Assembly: GCA_003598015.1 (NCBI GenBank)
Contig: QZKE01000071.1
Coordinates: 1-60,738, forward strand
Reading direction: 5' to 3'
Length of the DNA: 60,738 nt
From: Actinomycetota bacterium
GTDB taxonomy: Bacteria; Actinomycetota; Geothermincolia; Geothermincolales; RBG-13-55-18
Part shown: positions 7,425-16,081 of the stretch, piece after piece
Layout: each line of letters starts with the position of its first letter
How positions within the stretch are numbered: the stretch's first letter is position 1
Program-made: the position numbers and the translations under genes
Notes under the pieces: generated by a model
Database searches by the model: none
Seen by the model: the letters and a program-made list of their open reading frames with translations, nothing else
Told to the model about the DNA's origin: nothing

Positions 7425-9251
7425 CTATTTCACGCAGCCCTCCGCGAAATACCAGTCAGTGGAGGGCTGGCATGAGCCGATGGCATTGTTCCCATCCGTC
7501 ATGCCGCGGAAGTCGAAGTACTGGGACAGCTCTACGACGATGGGAGTGGTGGAGGTCACCTTGGTACTCACCTCTGCGGATACGAGGTTCTCCACCTCGT
7601 CCACGTGGATGGTGAAGCGGGAATGAGGACCCATCTCGACCTTGCGGTTGACCGTCACGCCGTCCGAGCGCATGAAGACCACGTCCACGCTGGCCACCTC
7701 GTCACCGGGGTTGAGCAGGAGCACGTACTCGTCGAACTCTCCCCCGGTGTAGCCTTCCGCAAGGTACCACTGTTTCTCGGGGGAGGACGCTCCCATGGTG
7801 GCGTGTCCGCCCTTCCTTCCCTGGTAGGAGAAGTACATGGACCGCTCGGCGATGATGGGGAGATCCGAATCCACCCGGGTGGAGACGTCCGTCGCCTCCA
7901 GCCCCGGAACCGTATCGACATGCACGCTCTGGCGCCTGCGTCCCTGCACGCTCACCTGCTGGCTGACCACGGAACCGTCCGGCTTCATGAAGCTCAAGGT
8001 AACCGTGGCTGTGCCTTCGTTGGGGTTCTGCAGCAGCACCCAGGTGTCGAAGGTATCTCCCGTGTAACCCTCCGCGAAGAACCAGCTGTTGGAGGGCGCG
8101 CTGGCCCCGATGGAATCGTGGCCGCCGTCTTTCCCCCCGTAATTGAAGTACATGGCCCGTTCGGCTACCACGGGGACGTTGGACGCCACCTGGGTGGAGA
8201 CGTCGCTCGATTCCAGCCCGGGGACCTCGTCGACGTGCACGCTGTTGCGACGGCGGGAGGGGATATTCACCTGGCGTGTTATCACCCCTCCGTCCGAGCG
8301 CATGAAGCTGAGGGTCACCAGGGCATCGCTGTCGCTGGGGTTCTGCAGCAGTATCCAGGTGTCGAACGAATCTCCCGTGTAGCCCTCCGCGAAGAACCAG
8401 TTATTGGAGGGCTGTATGGCGCCGATGGAATCGTGCCCGCCCGTCCTCCCCTGGTAGCGGAAGTACATGGCTCTCTCCGCCAGCACCGGGATGTCGCTCT
8501 CCACGTCGGTGGAGAATGAACCACAGCCCACGGTCTCCCTCACCGGAACGGTGAAGCGGCTGTTGGCCCCCACGGTATACTGGAAGCTCTGATTCGATCC
8601 GTCCTCTCCCTGGAAGGTTACGTCGACCCTGGCCGCCTGTTCGTTGGGGTTCATGAGCAGCAGGTACGATTCAAAGGTATCCGCAGACTGTGCCGGCGCC
8701 GGGGCCGGTGCGGGAGCCGCGCCGCGGTCGGCGGATGCCGGGATGGGCGAGAAGCACATGAACTCCTGGCTTATATACAGGGTATTGCCCTCCTGGACCA
8801 CGCCGATGCCGACGCAGTTGAAATCGGAGCGCAGGATGTTGTCCTTGTGCGTAGGGCTGCTCATGAGGGCCTCGAATGCCACTTTCACGCTGGGCGCCTT
8901 GGCGATATTCTCTCCAGCCAGGGTCCACCCGGTGATGCCCCGTGCCGTTATACGCTGCTGCAGTGTGCCGGAGACGGGTGAGACGTGTCCGAAGAAATCG
9001 TACTGGATCATCTCGCTGGAATAGCTGCGCGCCATATCGGTGAGCTGCTGTTCCGCATAGAGCGACGGCAGCCCGGCGCTGTTGCGTGCCTGGTTGACCA
9101 GTTGGAGCATGTCCGCTTCCTGGCTGGACGTGTTGACGGCCGCTAGCGCGCTGCTATCCTGGAACATCAACGGCTGGAAGACGGCCAGAGCCAGAAGAAC
9201 GAACCCGAATGCCGTAATCGCATTCTTCTGCCACCGAGTGAGCCCTCTCAT
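7425..9251 (-). CDS. Secreted CAP-domain protein with four 'FAEGYTG' repeats
   Basis: An exported protein of about 608 residues. The N-terminus has basic residues then a hydrophobic stretch ('AITAFGFVLLALAVFQPLMF'), a signal peptide or anchor. A CAP/SCP-like domain follows ('MLQLVNQARNSAGLPSL', 'FGHVSPVSGTLQQRI', 'GWTLAGENIAKAP', 'SPTHKDNILRSDF'), of the kind found in bacterial wall-associated proteins. Four repeats of about 105 residues fill the rest. Three begin 'W(F/Y)(F/L)AEGYTG', each contains 'LLQNP' or 'LLNPG' and most have 'AERAMYF' and 'GGHDSIGA'; these look like beta-sandwich modules of the DUF5719 type. The start at 9251 has AGGGGAG 8 nt upstream; an ATG at 9311 lacks a good ribosome site and abuts the upstream terminator. 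Expression is probably governed by the riboswitch at 9372-9466. No LPXTG signal is visible. Confidence 0.85.
   Translation of the reverse strand: MRGLTRWQKNAITAFGFVLLALAVFQPLMFQDSSALAAVNTSSQEADMLQLVNQARNSAGLPSLYAEQQLTDMARSYSSEMIQYDFFGHVSPVSGTLQQRITARGITGWTLAGENIAKAPSVKVAFEALMSSPTHKDNILRSDFNCVGIGVVQEGNTLYISQEFMCFSPIPASADRGAAPAPAPAPAQSADTFESYLLLMNPNEQAARVDVTFQGEDGSNQSFQYTVGANSRFTVPVRETVGCGSFSTDVESDIPVLAERAMYFRYQGRTGGHDSIGAIQPSNNWFFAEGYTGDSFDTWILLQNPSDSDALVTLSFMRSDGGVITRQVNIPSRRRNSVHVDEVPGLESSDVSTQVASNVPVVAERAMYFNYGGKDGGHDSIGASAPSNSWFFAEGYTGDTFDTWVLLQNPNEGTATVTLSFMKPDGSVVSQQVSVQGRRRQSVHVDTVPGLEATDVSTRVDSDLPIIAERSMYFSYQGRKGGHATMGASSPEKQWYLAEGYTGGEFDEYVLLLNPGDEVASVDVVFMRSDGVTVNRKVEMGPHSRFTIHVDEVENLVSAEVSTKVTSTTPIVVELSQYFDFRGMTDGNNAIGSCQPSTDWYFAEGCVK
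7700..8640 (-). repeat. Intragenic ~315-bp coding repeats of the CAP protein
   Basis: The 3' half of the CAP gene is built of direct repeats with a spacing of about 315 bp. The DNA encoding the 'FAEGYTG' start is almost identical near 8062-8090 and 8377-8405 and recognisable near 7747. The similarity at DNA level suggests recent duplication or gene conversion among modules, and makes the region prone to recombination and misassembly. Confidence 0.75.
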
Positions 9252-9322
9252 CTTGTTTCTCCCCTTTTGTCCCCGAGGTCTGGTGGCAAATCTCCCGTTT
9301 CGTCTGCCCATTTTGTCTGCCT

Positions 9323-9360
9323 AAAAACGAAACCGCCCTTTCCACCGGGCGGAAAGAGCG
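9323..9360 (-). terminator. Riboswitch expression-platform terminator
   Basis: On the minus strand CCGCCC pairs with GGGCGG across an 8-nt loop (9352-9333), followed by TTTCGTTTTT. It sits directly after the c-di-GMP-type aptamer and before the CAP gene, the position of a transcriptional attenuator. The 3' arm GGGCGG could instead pair with CCGCC at the aptamer's 3' edge, giving a plausible antiterminator. That switch is inferred. Confidence 0.75.
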
Positions 9361-9371
9361 TCGCTTTTTAC

Positions 9372-9466
9372 GGCGGCAGCCTGGCGATCCTAGCCGCTCT
9401 CGCGGCCTTAGACCCATGGCTTTGCGCCCTCTCCTTTCGGAAGAGTTTGCCTTTATCACCTACAGG
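9372..9466 (-). ncRNA. Cyclic-di-GMP-I (GEMM) riboswitch
   Basis: Read on the minus strand this leader matches the GEMM-I consensus: 'GATAAAGGCAAAC', a short hairpin CTCTTC-CGAAAG-GAGAG with a GAAA tetraloop, 'GGCGCAAAGCCATGGGTCTA', a second hairpin (GGCCGCGAGAGCGGC), and a closing 'CGCCAGGCTGCCG'. GEMM-I RNAs bind cyclic di-GMP, and one subset binds 3',3'-cGAMP; I cannot settle ligand choice by eye. Genes under such control commonly encode extracellular or adhesion proteins, as here. A terminator follows at 9323-9360, so control is probably transcriptional. Confidence 0.88.
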
Positions 9467-9991
9467 GATATTCAATTCTCAATGTTCGTATGATTTATCG
9501 ACAGATTGTATGGAACCCTTGAGTTTCTAAATCATGTGTACCCTACGGCATCCCTATATTTGATTTTAACTTCGATGGTTGCTTTCTGAGAAGTCTGGGT
9601 GAAGCGATGACGGGACTCGCCATCAGGACTCAAGCCAGGCCTGACTCCAGGGCCAGGCAGCGAATGGTAAAGAAAGGTTTTTCTCCGAGAAGCCTGGGTG
9701 GTGAGACCGGTAACAAGTGGGGATGGGCCAGGTCTTGAAGCTTGATTGCAAAAAAACGGGCAGATGGCGAAATTGCGGGATGCAAGACCCTACCCCCAAG
9801 ACTCCCTTCTCGGAGAAGGATAGAAGAAAAAGGGGTAAAGTACGTGGGGCTGGATGCCGATATTAAGAATGCCAAAATATCTACGCCGAGTGAGTTTTGG
9901 CCATGACCGGGAAGCCTGCCCACTTTCCGGTCTTTCTTTTTCGGGTATTATCGGACCGCATCTCCTGCCCGCGGCCGGTGGCGCCTTCCTG
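9467..9991. other. Non-coding interval between CAP-gene leader and sortase
   Basis: About 525 bp contain no convincing gene. Short open frames on both strands lack ribosome sites and family resemblance. The interval holds a palindromic 'GCCAGGCCTGACTCCAGGGCC' type segment near 9634-9660 that resembles other extragenic palindromes in the window, and a GACCGG/CCGGTC stem near 9905-9931 followed by T-rich sequence on the plus strand. The riboswitch promoter must lie just above 9466, but I could not assign it. Confidence 0.5.
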
Positions 9992-10654
9992 CTATCCTTC
10001 ACCGGGCGCGATCGGCACGCTTTCCACCAGCCTGGCGATGACTACGATGCGCTGGGCGGCGCTGTACCAGGGATGGCATGCAGTGAGCGTCAGTTTGGGT
10101 TCGCCGGCCTGTTCCAGAACGGTCAGGTCGGTCGGCAGCACGATACGCTGCTCGTATACCTCGTAGATATACCGGTTATCCGCGGTCGTAAGGGTTATCC
10201 TGTCGCCGGCCGCGAGCTGTTCGATATGGCGGAAGGGCGCGCCGTAGGTGGTGCGGTGTCCCGAGATCACGCAGTTGCCGGGTTGTCCAGGATAGGCCGT
10301 TTCCGGTATGTGACCAGGCCCGCGCTTGAGGTTTTCAGCGTCGTCCAGGCCCCACAATTCCACGACGATAGCGTCGAGACCGATGGTGGGAGCGATGATG
10401 CGGGCTATACCGTCACCCACGGCGACGTTCCCCTGCTCGGAGGGCACGGGGCTCTCCTCCCACTGCCGGAACAGCTGGTCCTGGGCCGCGCCCGCCTTGC
10501 GATCCGTGTAATAGATATAGGCGTAGATCCCGGCCAGTGCCAGGAGGCCCGCAAGTATGAGGGATATCCCGGCGATGATCAGTATCTTGCCCCCGCGACG
10601 GCGCTTGCCGCTTCCCTCCCCCGCGGTTGCTTCCCCGTCTTCCATGCGTCGCAT
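9992..10654 (-). CDS. Sortase (class E-like)
   Basis: Sortases are membrane transpeptidases that cleave an LPXTG-like signal and join surface proteins to peptidoglycan or to pilin subunits. One membrane segment ('ILIIAGISLILAGLLALAGIYAYIY') precedes an extracellular domain. The catalytic residues are visible: His in 'VISGHRTTYGAPF', Cys in 'LTLTACHPWYSAAQR', and Arg a few residues later. The 'TACHP' context is that of class E sortases of high-GC Gram-positives. Two starts fit after the RNase gene, ATG 10654 and ATG 10645; GGGGG favours 10645 by spacing. No sortase substrate is evident in the window. Confidence 0.88.
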   Translation of the reverse strand: MRRMEDGEATAGEGSGKRRRGGKILIIAGISLILAGLLALAGIYAYIYYTDRKAGAAQDQLFRQWEESPVPSEQGNVAVGDGIARIIAPTIGLDAIVVELWGLDDAENLKRGPGHIPETAYPGQPGNCVISGHRTTYGAPFRHIEQLAAGDRITLTTADNRYIYEVYEQRIVLPTDLTVLEQAGEPKLTLTACHPWYSAAQRIVVIARLVESVPIAPGEG

Positions 10655-10662
10655 GCCCCCAC

Positions 10663-11943
10663 TTACGGTTCCCTGAAGACGATGCCGCGTCCGTGGCAGG
10701 CCGGGCATGTCTCCCCGAAGGCCTCGATCAGACCCTCGGAGACGTTCTTGCGCGTCATCTCGACCAAGCCCAACTTGGTGAGCTCCACCACGTAGGTCTT
10801 GGTGCGGTCCTTCTCGAGTTCCTGGTTGAGGGCCTTGAGCACGGCACGACGGTTTTTAGCCTCGTTCATGTCTATGAAATCGATGATTATTATGCCCCCT
10901 ATGTCGCGCAAGCGAAGCTGCCTCACCACCTCTGCAACCGCCTCGATGTTGGTGCGCAGCACGGTCTCCTCGAGTGATTTATTGCCCACGTATTTACCGG
11001 TGTTTACATCGATCGCCGTCAAGGCCTCGGTGGAATCGATAACGATGGAGCCGCCTGAAGGCAGGGGAACGCTGCGGCTCAATGCATCCCTTATCTGCCG
11101 GTTGATGTCCAGGGCCTCGAAGATAGGCTTCTCGTCCGCATAGCGCATAACGCGTTCGGCCAGCGACGGTGCAACCAGTTTGAGGTAATGCTTGATGCGG
11201 CGGAAGGAGCGATGAGAGTCGGCGAGGATGCGGTCGTAGCTGGCATCCATAATGTCCCGCACCACTTTCAACTCGAGTTCCGGCTCCTGGTACAGGATGG
11301 CTGGTGCCCGTTTCTTCTCCGCGGCGCGGTGGACCTGCCTCCAGACCTTATTCAGATAGGTCAGGCTCTTTCTCAACTCCGCCGCTTCCGCATCCCTCGC
11401 CGCAGTGCGCACGATGATGCCGATATCCTTGGGCCTCACCTCGTCCACGGCCTTGCGCAAACGCGCCCGCTCCTCCTCGCTCAGTTTATGCGATATTCCC
11501 ACCGTGCCCACCTGGGGCAGCAGAACGAGATAGCGCCCGGCCAGGGACAGGTAGGTGGTAAGTCGGGCGCCCTTGCTTCCCATGGGGTCCTTGGTCACCT
11601 GTACTATGATCTCCTGTCCCTGCTTGAGTATCTTCGTTATGTCCTGGCGTTCCCGCTGCCGCGAGCCCTCGACGAAGATGTCTCCCACGTAGAGCAGGGC
11701 ATTGCGGTTGTGCCCAATATCGACGAAAGCCGCCTCCATGCCCGGGAGGACGTTCTGTACCCTGCCCTTGTAGATATCGCCTACTATGGACCGGCGGCTT
11801 TCGTGACTGACGAATATCTCCTGCAACTCTCCGTCCTCCAGCACTGCCACACGGGTCTCTTCCTGATAGCTCGCTATGGCGATCTCTTTTTTCGGAGGGG
11901 CCGGCTTCTTAGGCCTGCGCCTTCCCTTGCTTCTCTTGTCCAA
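10663..11943 (-). CDS. rng: Ribonuclease E/G family endoribonuclease
   Basis: This endonuclease takes part in rRNA maturation and mRNA decay. The 426-residue form has only the catalytic half of RNase E, hence RNase G-like. An S1 domain is at about 35-125 ('GDIYKGRVQNVLPGMEAAFVD'). The metal-binding aspartates of the DNase I-like domain appear in 'ALTAIDVNTGKYVG' and 'IGGIIIIDFIDM'. The C-terminal 'CPACHGRG' matches the zinc-link CxxC that holds the dimer. The start is TTG with AGGTGA about 6 nt upstream. Confidence 0.95.
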   Translation of the reverse strand: MDKRSKGRRRPKKPAPPKKEIAIASYQEETRVAVLEDGELQEIFVSHESRRSIVGDIYKGRVQNVLPGMEAAFVDIGHNRNALLYVGDIFVEGSRQRERQDITKILKQGQEIIVQVTKDPMGSKGARLTTYLSLAGRYLVLLPQVGTVGISHKLSEEERARLRKAVDEVRPKDIGIIVRTAARDAEAAELRKSLTYLNKVWRQVHRAAEKKRAPAILYQEPELELKVVRDIMDASYDRILADSHRSFRRIKHYLKLVAPSLAERVMRYADEKPIFEALDINRQIRDALSRSVPLPSGGSIVIDSTEALTAIDVNTGKYVGNKSLEETVLRTNIEAVAEVVRQLRLRDIGGIIIIDFIDMNEAKNRRAVLKALNQELEKDRTKTYVVELTKLGLVEMTRKNVSEGLIEAFGETCPACHGRGIVFREP

Positions 11944-12028
11944 CCTCGGTCACCTGCGACCTTTCTCCACCCGTGGGTGGCGACTCACCTGCACTCCCGC
12001 CATCGCGGAACGATCGCAACCATTCGTA

Positions 12029-12616
12029 TCAGGTTTCATTCTTCATCTCCTCTATCTCCCCCGTCTTGCCATTATAGAAAAATACCGGACCCACTGCGTC
12101 CTCGAATACCTCGTCAGGGGAGGCATACAGGCCGATCCTGGTCACCCCGCGATAATCGGAACTGGTCCCGCGCAGAGCCCCCAATGCCTCTAATGCGTCC
12201 TTCAGCCGCCCCTGTTCCTCACCGCCCAGCGCCAGCAGCAGGTGTATCGCCCCGTCTCCGCCAGCGACACGGAACAGCCCGTAGCGCGCCCAGCGCGACA
12301 GCTTGGGCATGGTCGGAGCAAGGGTCTGAACCTCGCGCACCCTCAGTCCCTCCGGCAGGGCCTGGTTGAGCTTTTCCCTCACCTCCGACGCATCTACGTC
12401 AGCATGCAACGCCACCTCGAGGTATTCCGCCTCCGCCGCGACGCCCAGTGGCAGAGCCGGTGAGTAGCTCATGCGCGGCCGCGGGCTGTATCCCTCGGTG
12501 AACGCCAGGGGCAGCTCCGAGCGCCGCAGGGCTCTTTCCAGCATGCGCATGGCTTCGCGGTGCGACAGGTACGAAGCGCCGCCTTCTTTGGAATATTTAA
12601 CCAACAACCGCCTCAA
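12029..12616 (-). CDS. TIGR03936 / DUF2344 family protein
   Basis: This 195-residue protein matches a family always found fused or next to TIGR03960 radical SAM proteins. Family traits are 'VKYSKEGGASYLSHREAMRMLERALRRSELPLAFTEG' (read as two segments), 'YSPRPRMSYSPALPLGVAAEAEYLEV' and 'LNQALPEGLRV'. Its biochemical role is not established. The start is a TTG overlapping the upstream TGA by TTGA with AAAGGGG upstream. The pair with the preceding radical SAM gene, followed by rng and upstream of the ribosomal protein genes, suggests an RNA or ribosome link, which is inference. Confidence 0.85.
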   Translation of the reverse strand: MRRLLVKYSKEGGASYLSHREAMRMLERALRRSELPLAFTEGYSPRPRMSYSPALPLGVAAEAEYLEVALHADVDASEVREKLNQALPEGLRVREVQTLAPTMPKLSRWARYGLFRVAGGDGAIHLLLALGGEEQGRLKDALEALGALRGTSSDYRGVTRIGLYASPDEVFEDAVGPVFFYNGKTGEIEEMKNET

Positions 12617-14466
12617 TCCATTCCCCTTTTCACCAGGCGCATGCCGTCTCCCGCAGGAGAACAGGCTCCGCAATCGCCGCAGTCCCCGAAGCGGCAGTCG
12701 GGGGTCTCCTCTCCCCGCAGTGCTTTCTCGTATTCGCCCCACAGGTATTCTTTCTCAACTCCGGCATGGAGATGGTCCCACGGCAGCGTTTCGGAGCGAT
12801 GCCTTTCTCTCTCCACGAACCATGCGGGTTCCAACCCCGCGTGCGTGATGGACCTCTGCCAGCGTTCCCAGGAGAAGAACTCGCTCCAGCTGTCCATGCA
12901 TCCCTCGCGCGCCGCGGCCAGCACGGCCGGGAAGAGCCTGCGGTCGCCCCGCGCAAGTACCCCCTCCAGGTAGCTCATCTCTCTCATGTGCCACCTCAAG
13001 GTGACCCCGCGCATGCGCAACCCGTCCTTGAGTATGAAGTGGCGGCGCGCGAGATCGGGAAGGGACATCTGCGCCACCCACTGGAACGGGGTGTGCGGCT
13101 TGGGGACGAAGGTCGAGACACTCACGGAGAGGCGCAGCCCCTTGGCCGCGGATCCTTCGGCCCCCTCGCGCATGATACGGCGCACCAGGCCGCATATCTC
13201 CTCCACATCATCCTCGCTCTCTCCCGGGAGCCCGACCATGAAATATAACTTCAACTTCCTCCAACCTTCACGGTAGGCAGCGGATACCGCCGCGAGCAGG
13301 TCTTCGTCCGACACTCCCTTGTTTATGACCGCACGCAATCGCGCGGACGCGGCTTCCGGAGCGAAGGTGAGACCGGTGCGTTTTACGCGCCGTAATCCGG
13401 CGGCCAGCTCCACCGAGAAGGTATCCGTACGCAGTGAGGGCAGTGAAACCGCCACGTGTTTCTCTGCCATCTCTCCGGAAAGGCTCCGTGCGAGCGTGAG
13501 TATGCGGCCGTAGTCGGCGCTGTTGAGCGAGGAGAGCGAAAGCTCGTCGCAACCGGTGTTGCGCACCAGCTCCCATGCCCGGTCATGCAGTAGCTTCTCC
13601 TCTCTTTCCCTCACCGGACGATAGATCATACCGGCCTGGCAGAATCTGCATCCTCTCGTGCACCCCCGGAAGATCTCGAGGTTACAGCGGTCGTGCACCG
13701 GTTCCACCAGGGGGATCAAGGGGCGGCGCGGCAGGTTCCAGCGGTTGAGGTCACCTATCAGGCGCTTGCGCACCGGATACGGCGCCCCGCAGGTGGGCTC
13801 GATAGAGTCTACCGCGCCGTCGGGGCGGTAGGCGACACGATACAGGGAGGGGACGTAGACGCCCGGGATAGTCGCGCATTCCTTCACCAGCTCTTCGCGG
13901 CGGAGACTACCCTTTTTCTTCCATTCCTTTACCGTCTCCAGGAGCTCGTGCACGACCTCCTCCGCCTCCCCCAACACGAGGACATCGAAGAGGTCGGCCA
14001 GCGGCTCCGCGTTGAAAGCACCAGGTCCTCCCCCCACAACCAGCGGAGTGCCCTCCCCGCGCTCGGCCGCCGCCAGGGGGATGCCGGCCAGGCTCAATAC
14101 ACGCACCACGTTGGCGTAAGTCAGCTCGTGCTGCAGGGTGATGCCCACCATGTCGAACTCCGCCAGGGGGACGCGGCTCTCCAGGCCGAAAAGGGGCGCG
14201 CCGCGCCTCACCATCCTCTCCTGCATATCCACCCAGGGAAGATATGCGCGATCCGCCATGGCGTCCCCCCGTTCGTTGATCTCCTCGTAGAGTATGCCCA
14301 GCCCGAGGTGGGACATGCCTATCTCGTAGGCATCCGGATAGATCAGGACACATCTGAGCGCGGCGGAGTCAAAGGGTTTGCGGAAGGCGTTCACCTCGAT
14401 GCCCAGATAACGTCCCGGGCGCGTCACGCCTGCGAGTTCCTCTTCCAGGAAGGTATCCACTTCCAC
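12613..14466 (-). CDS. TIGR03960-type B12-binding-like radical SAM protein
   Basis: A radical SAM enzyme of 617 residues. The iron-sulfur motif reads 'CTRGCRFCQAG' (CxxxCxxC) at about 275. The N-terminal part resembles a B12-binding fold ('YPDAYEIGMSHLGLGILYE'), although cobalamin binding is uncertain in this family. It carries 'GAFNAEPLADLFD' and 'GEAEEV', typical of this family, and a C-terminal cysteine-rich stretch ('CRFGDCGDCGACS') that could hold a second cluster. It overlaps the following DUF2344 gene by four bases. The substrate is unknown. The start is GTG. Confidence 0.9.
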   Translation of the reverse strand: MEVDTFLEEELAGVTRPGRYLGIEVNAFRKPFDSAALRCVLIYPDAYEIGMSHLGLGILYEEINERGDAMADRAYLPWVDMQERMVRRGAPLFGLESRVPLAEFDMVGITLQHELTYANVVRVLSLAGIPLAAAERGEGTPLVVGGGPGAFNAEPLADLFDVLVLGEAEEVVHELLETVKEWKKKGSLRREELVKECATIPGVYVPSLYRVAYRPDGAVDSIEPTCGAPYPVRKRLIGDLNRWNLPRRPLIPLVEPVHDRCNLEIFRGCTRGCRFCQAGMIYRPVREREEKLLHDRAWELVRNTGCDELSLSSLNSADYGRILTLARSLSGEMAEKHVAVSLPSLRTDTFSVELAAGLRRVKRTGLTFAPEAASARLRAVINKGVSDEDLLAAVSAAYREGWRKLKLYFMVGLPGESEDDVEEICGLVRRIMREGAEGSAAKGLRLSVSVSTFVPKPHTPFQWVAQMSLPDLARRHFILKDGLRMRGVTLRWHMREMSYLEGVLARGDRRLFPAVLAAAREGCMDSWSEFFSWERWQRSITHAGLEPAWFVERERHRSETLPWDHLHAGVEKEYLWGEYEKALRGEETPDCRFGDCGDCGACSPAGDGMRLVKRGMD

Positions 14467-14483
14467 GTCAAAAATATCCTCTC

Positions 14484-14510
14484 AAAAATCAAAGGCGGCC
14501 TACAGCCGCC
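14484..14510 (-). terminator. Intrinsic terminator after ftsZ
   Basis: On the minus strand GGCGGC-TGTAG-GCCGCC is followed by TTTGATTTTT. It lies 67 bp past the ftsZ stop and ends the dcw cluster transcript before the radical SAM gene. Confidence 0.85.
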
Positions 14511-14576
14511 TCTTCAACAGCATAACGCCGGTTCGCAGCCGGCGAAGGGACCGGGCTTTCCGTCGCGCCGCAATCG

Positions 14577-15638
14577 CTACTTGTTGCGCAGAAAGACCGG
14601 GATGTCCAGCTCTTCGGACTCGAAGACCATGGTCTTCTCCGGAGGCGCTTCCGCCTTCATCGCCCGGCGTCCCGGTTTGGTCGGGACGGTGCCGAACTCG
14701 AAGCCGGTTGCGATCACCGTGACCTTGAGCTCATCACCCAGGGAATCATCGATCACCGCGCCGAAGATGATGTTGGCATCTGGATCCGCGACGCTGGCGA
14801 TGATCTCCGCAGCCTCGTTCACCTCGAAGAGCCCCAGGTCGGTCCCGCCCGAGATGTTGAGCAGGATCCCCTTGGCTCCCTCGATGGAGGCCTCGAGCAG
14901 TGGGCTCGAGATGGCAGCACGGGCCGCCTCCGAAGCACGGTTCTCGCCGGATCCAACGCCGATGCCCATGAGTGCCGATCCCGCGTTGGACATGATCGTC
15001 CTCACGTCGGCGAAGTCCAGGTTGATCAGACCTGGCACGGTGATGAGGTCGGTGATGCCCTGCACGCCCTGCCGCAGGATATCATCTGCCATGCGGAAGG
15101 CGTTGAGGATGGAGGTCTTCTGTTCCGCCACCTCGAGGAGGCGGTCGTTGGGGATGATGATCAGGGTATCCACCTTGTCGCGCAGTTTATCTATCCCCGT
15201 CTCCGCCTGCTGCGCCCTCTTGCGACCCTCGAAGGAGAAGGGGCGAGTGACAACGCCGATGGTCAGGGCTCCCTGTTCTTTGGCGATCTCCGCCACGATA
15301 GGGGAAGCGCCTGTCCCGGTGCCGCCTCCTTTGCCCGCGGTGATGAAAACCATGTCTGCGCCCTTGATGGCCTCCCCCACCGCCTCCTTGTTCTCCAGCG
15401 CCGCCTGCTCACCGACCTCCGGGTTGGAACCAGCTCCCAACCCGCGGGTGATGTTTCCGCCGATGTACACTTTCACATCGGCATCGGACATGAGGAGGGC
15501 TTGCGCATCGGTGTTGATCGCCACGAACTCAACTCCCTTGAGTCCGGCATCTATCATGCGGTTGATGGCGTTGGTACCGCCTCCTCCCACACCGACGACC
15601 TTGATAACCGCCAGGTAATTGGTTGCGGTCTCCGGCAT
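14577..15638 (-). CDS. ftsZ: Cell division protein FtsZ
   Basis: FtsZ is the tubulin-like GTPase that polymerises into the division ring. The 353-residue protein shows '[14 protein letters not shown]' at the nucleotide site, the tubulin signature '[12 protein letters not shown]' and the T7 loop '[14 protein letters not shown]' with its catalytic Asp. The C-terminal linker is short and ends in '[10 protein letters not shown]', the conserved peptide that binds membrane tethers. No ftsA lies nearby, as expected for Actinomycetota, where SepF usually does that job; sepF is not in this window. The start has AAGGAGGG 7 nt upstream, and a promoter lies about 360 bp upstream. Confidence 0.99.
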   Translation of the reverse strand: MPETATNYLAVIKVVGVGGGGTNAINRMIDAGLKGVEFVAINTDAQALLMSDADVKVYIGGNITRGLGAGSNPEVGEQAALENKEAVGEAIKGADMVFITAGKGGGTGTGASPIVAEIAKEQGALTIGVVTRPFSFEGRKRAQQAETGIDKLRDKVDTLIIIPNDRLLEVAEQKTSILNAFRMADDILRQGVQGITDLITVPGLINLDFADVRTIMSNAGSALMGIGVGSGENRASEAARAAISSPLLEASIEGAKGILLNISGGTDLGLFEVNEAAEIIASVADPDANIIFGAVIDDSLGDELKVTVIATGFEFGTVPTKPGRRAMKAEAPPEKTMVFESEELDIPVFLRNK

Positions 15639-16081
15639 TTCCAGTCCCTCCTTTTATCCATTGCCCCTTCAGAAAAATCTGTGAGGCGCGCTTTCACAAA
15701 GTCTCAACCAGTACTTTAGTTTTGCTGTTCCTCGCGTTGGGCTTCGCTTCCCCTGACATCATCCATAATCTACGACAAGCGTATCCTGAACTCCTTCCCG
15801 CTTCTCCCCATTTCTTCATACTTTTTCCAGCTCTATTTTTTTGCCTTCTCGGCTTCAACTGTTTGCGTTAGTGCCCTTGCTCTTATCGGTGCCCATATGC
15901 TCCTGAAATACGCTCCTGCGATGTTTCTTTTTCCGACTCTTCCCAGCCCTTCTATCCTCTCTTTTCCGGTTGCTTTCTGGATTATTATACCTTAACGGTA
16001 ACATTATACTTACAAAATACCCTAAATGTTAAGTCTCAATGTATATCGGCAACATGCGGCGGATTTTTTACGTATTGTAGC
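15639..16081 (-). other. AT-richer ftsQ-ftsZ intergenic leader
   Basis: This 443-bp interval has no supported gene. It is clearly lower in GC than its surroundings, contains the ftsZ promoter at its far end (16003-16032), and therefore gives ftsZ an untranslated leader of about 350 nt if that promoter is used. I recognise no known riboswitch in the leader. Confidence 0.6.
16003..16032 (-). promoter_or_regulatory. Predicted ftsZ promoter
   Basis: On the minus strand TTAACA (16027-16032) is separated by 18 bp from TATAAT (16003-16008). A second TATAAT (15984-15989) lies 14 bp further on and may mark a secondary start. This suits the separate, strong transcription of ftsZ usual within dcw clusters. 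Confidence 0.65.

Noticed and set aside
9905..9940. Plus-strand intrinsic terminator
   Set aside because: There is a stem followed by T-rich DNA, but no plus-strand gene upstream that it could serve, and the stem has a bulge.
9630..10002. Short minus-strand frames (97 and 70 codons) upstream of the CAP-gene leader
   Set aside because: No ribosome site, no recognisable motif, and they overlap each other and the sortase end.
13693..15618. Open frame of 641 codons on the plus strand opposite the radical SAM gene and ftsZ
   Set aside because: It is antisense to two well-conserved genes, has no family resemblance or ribosome site, and is explained by GC-rich codon structure.
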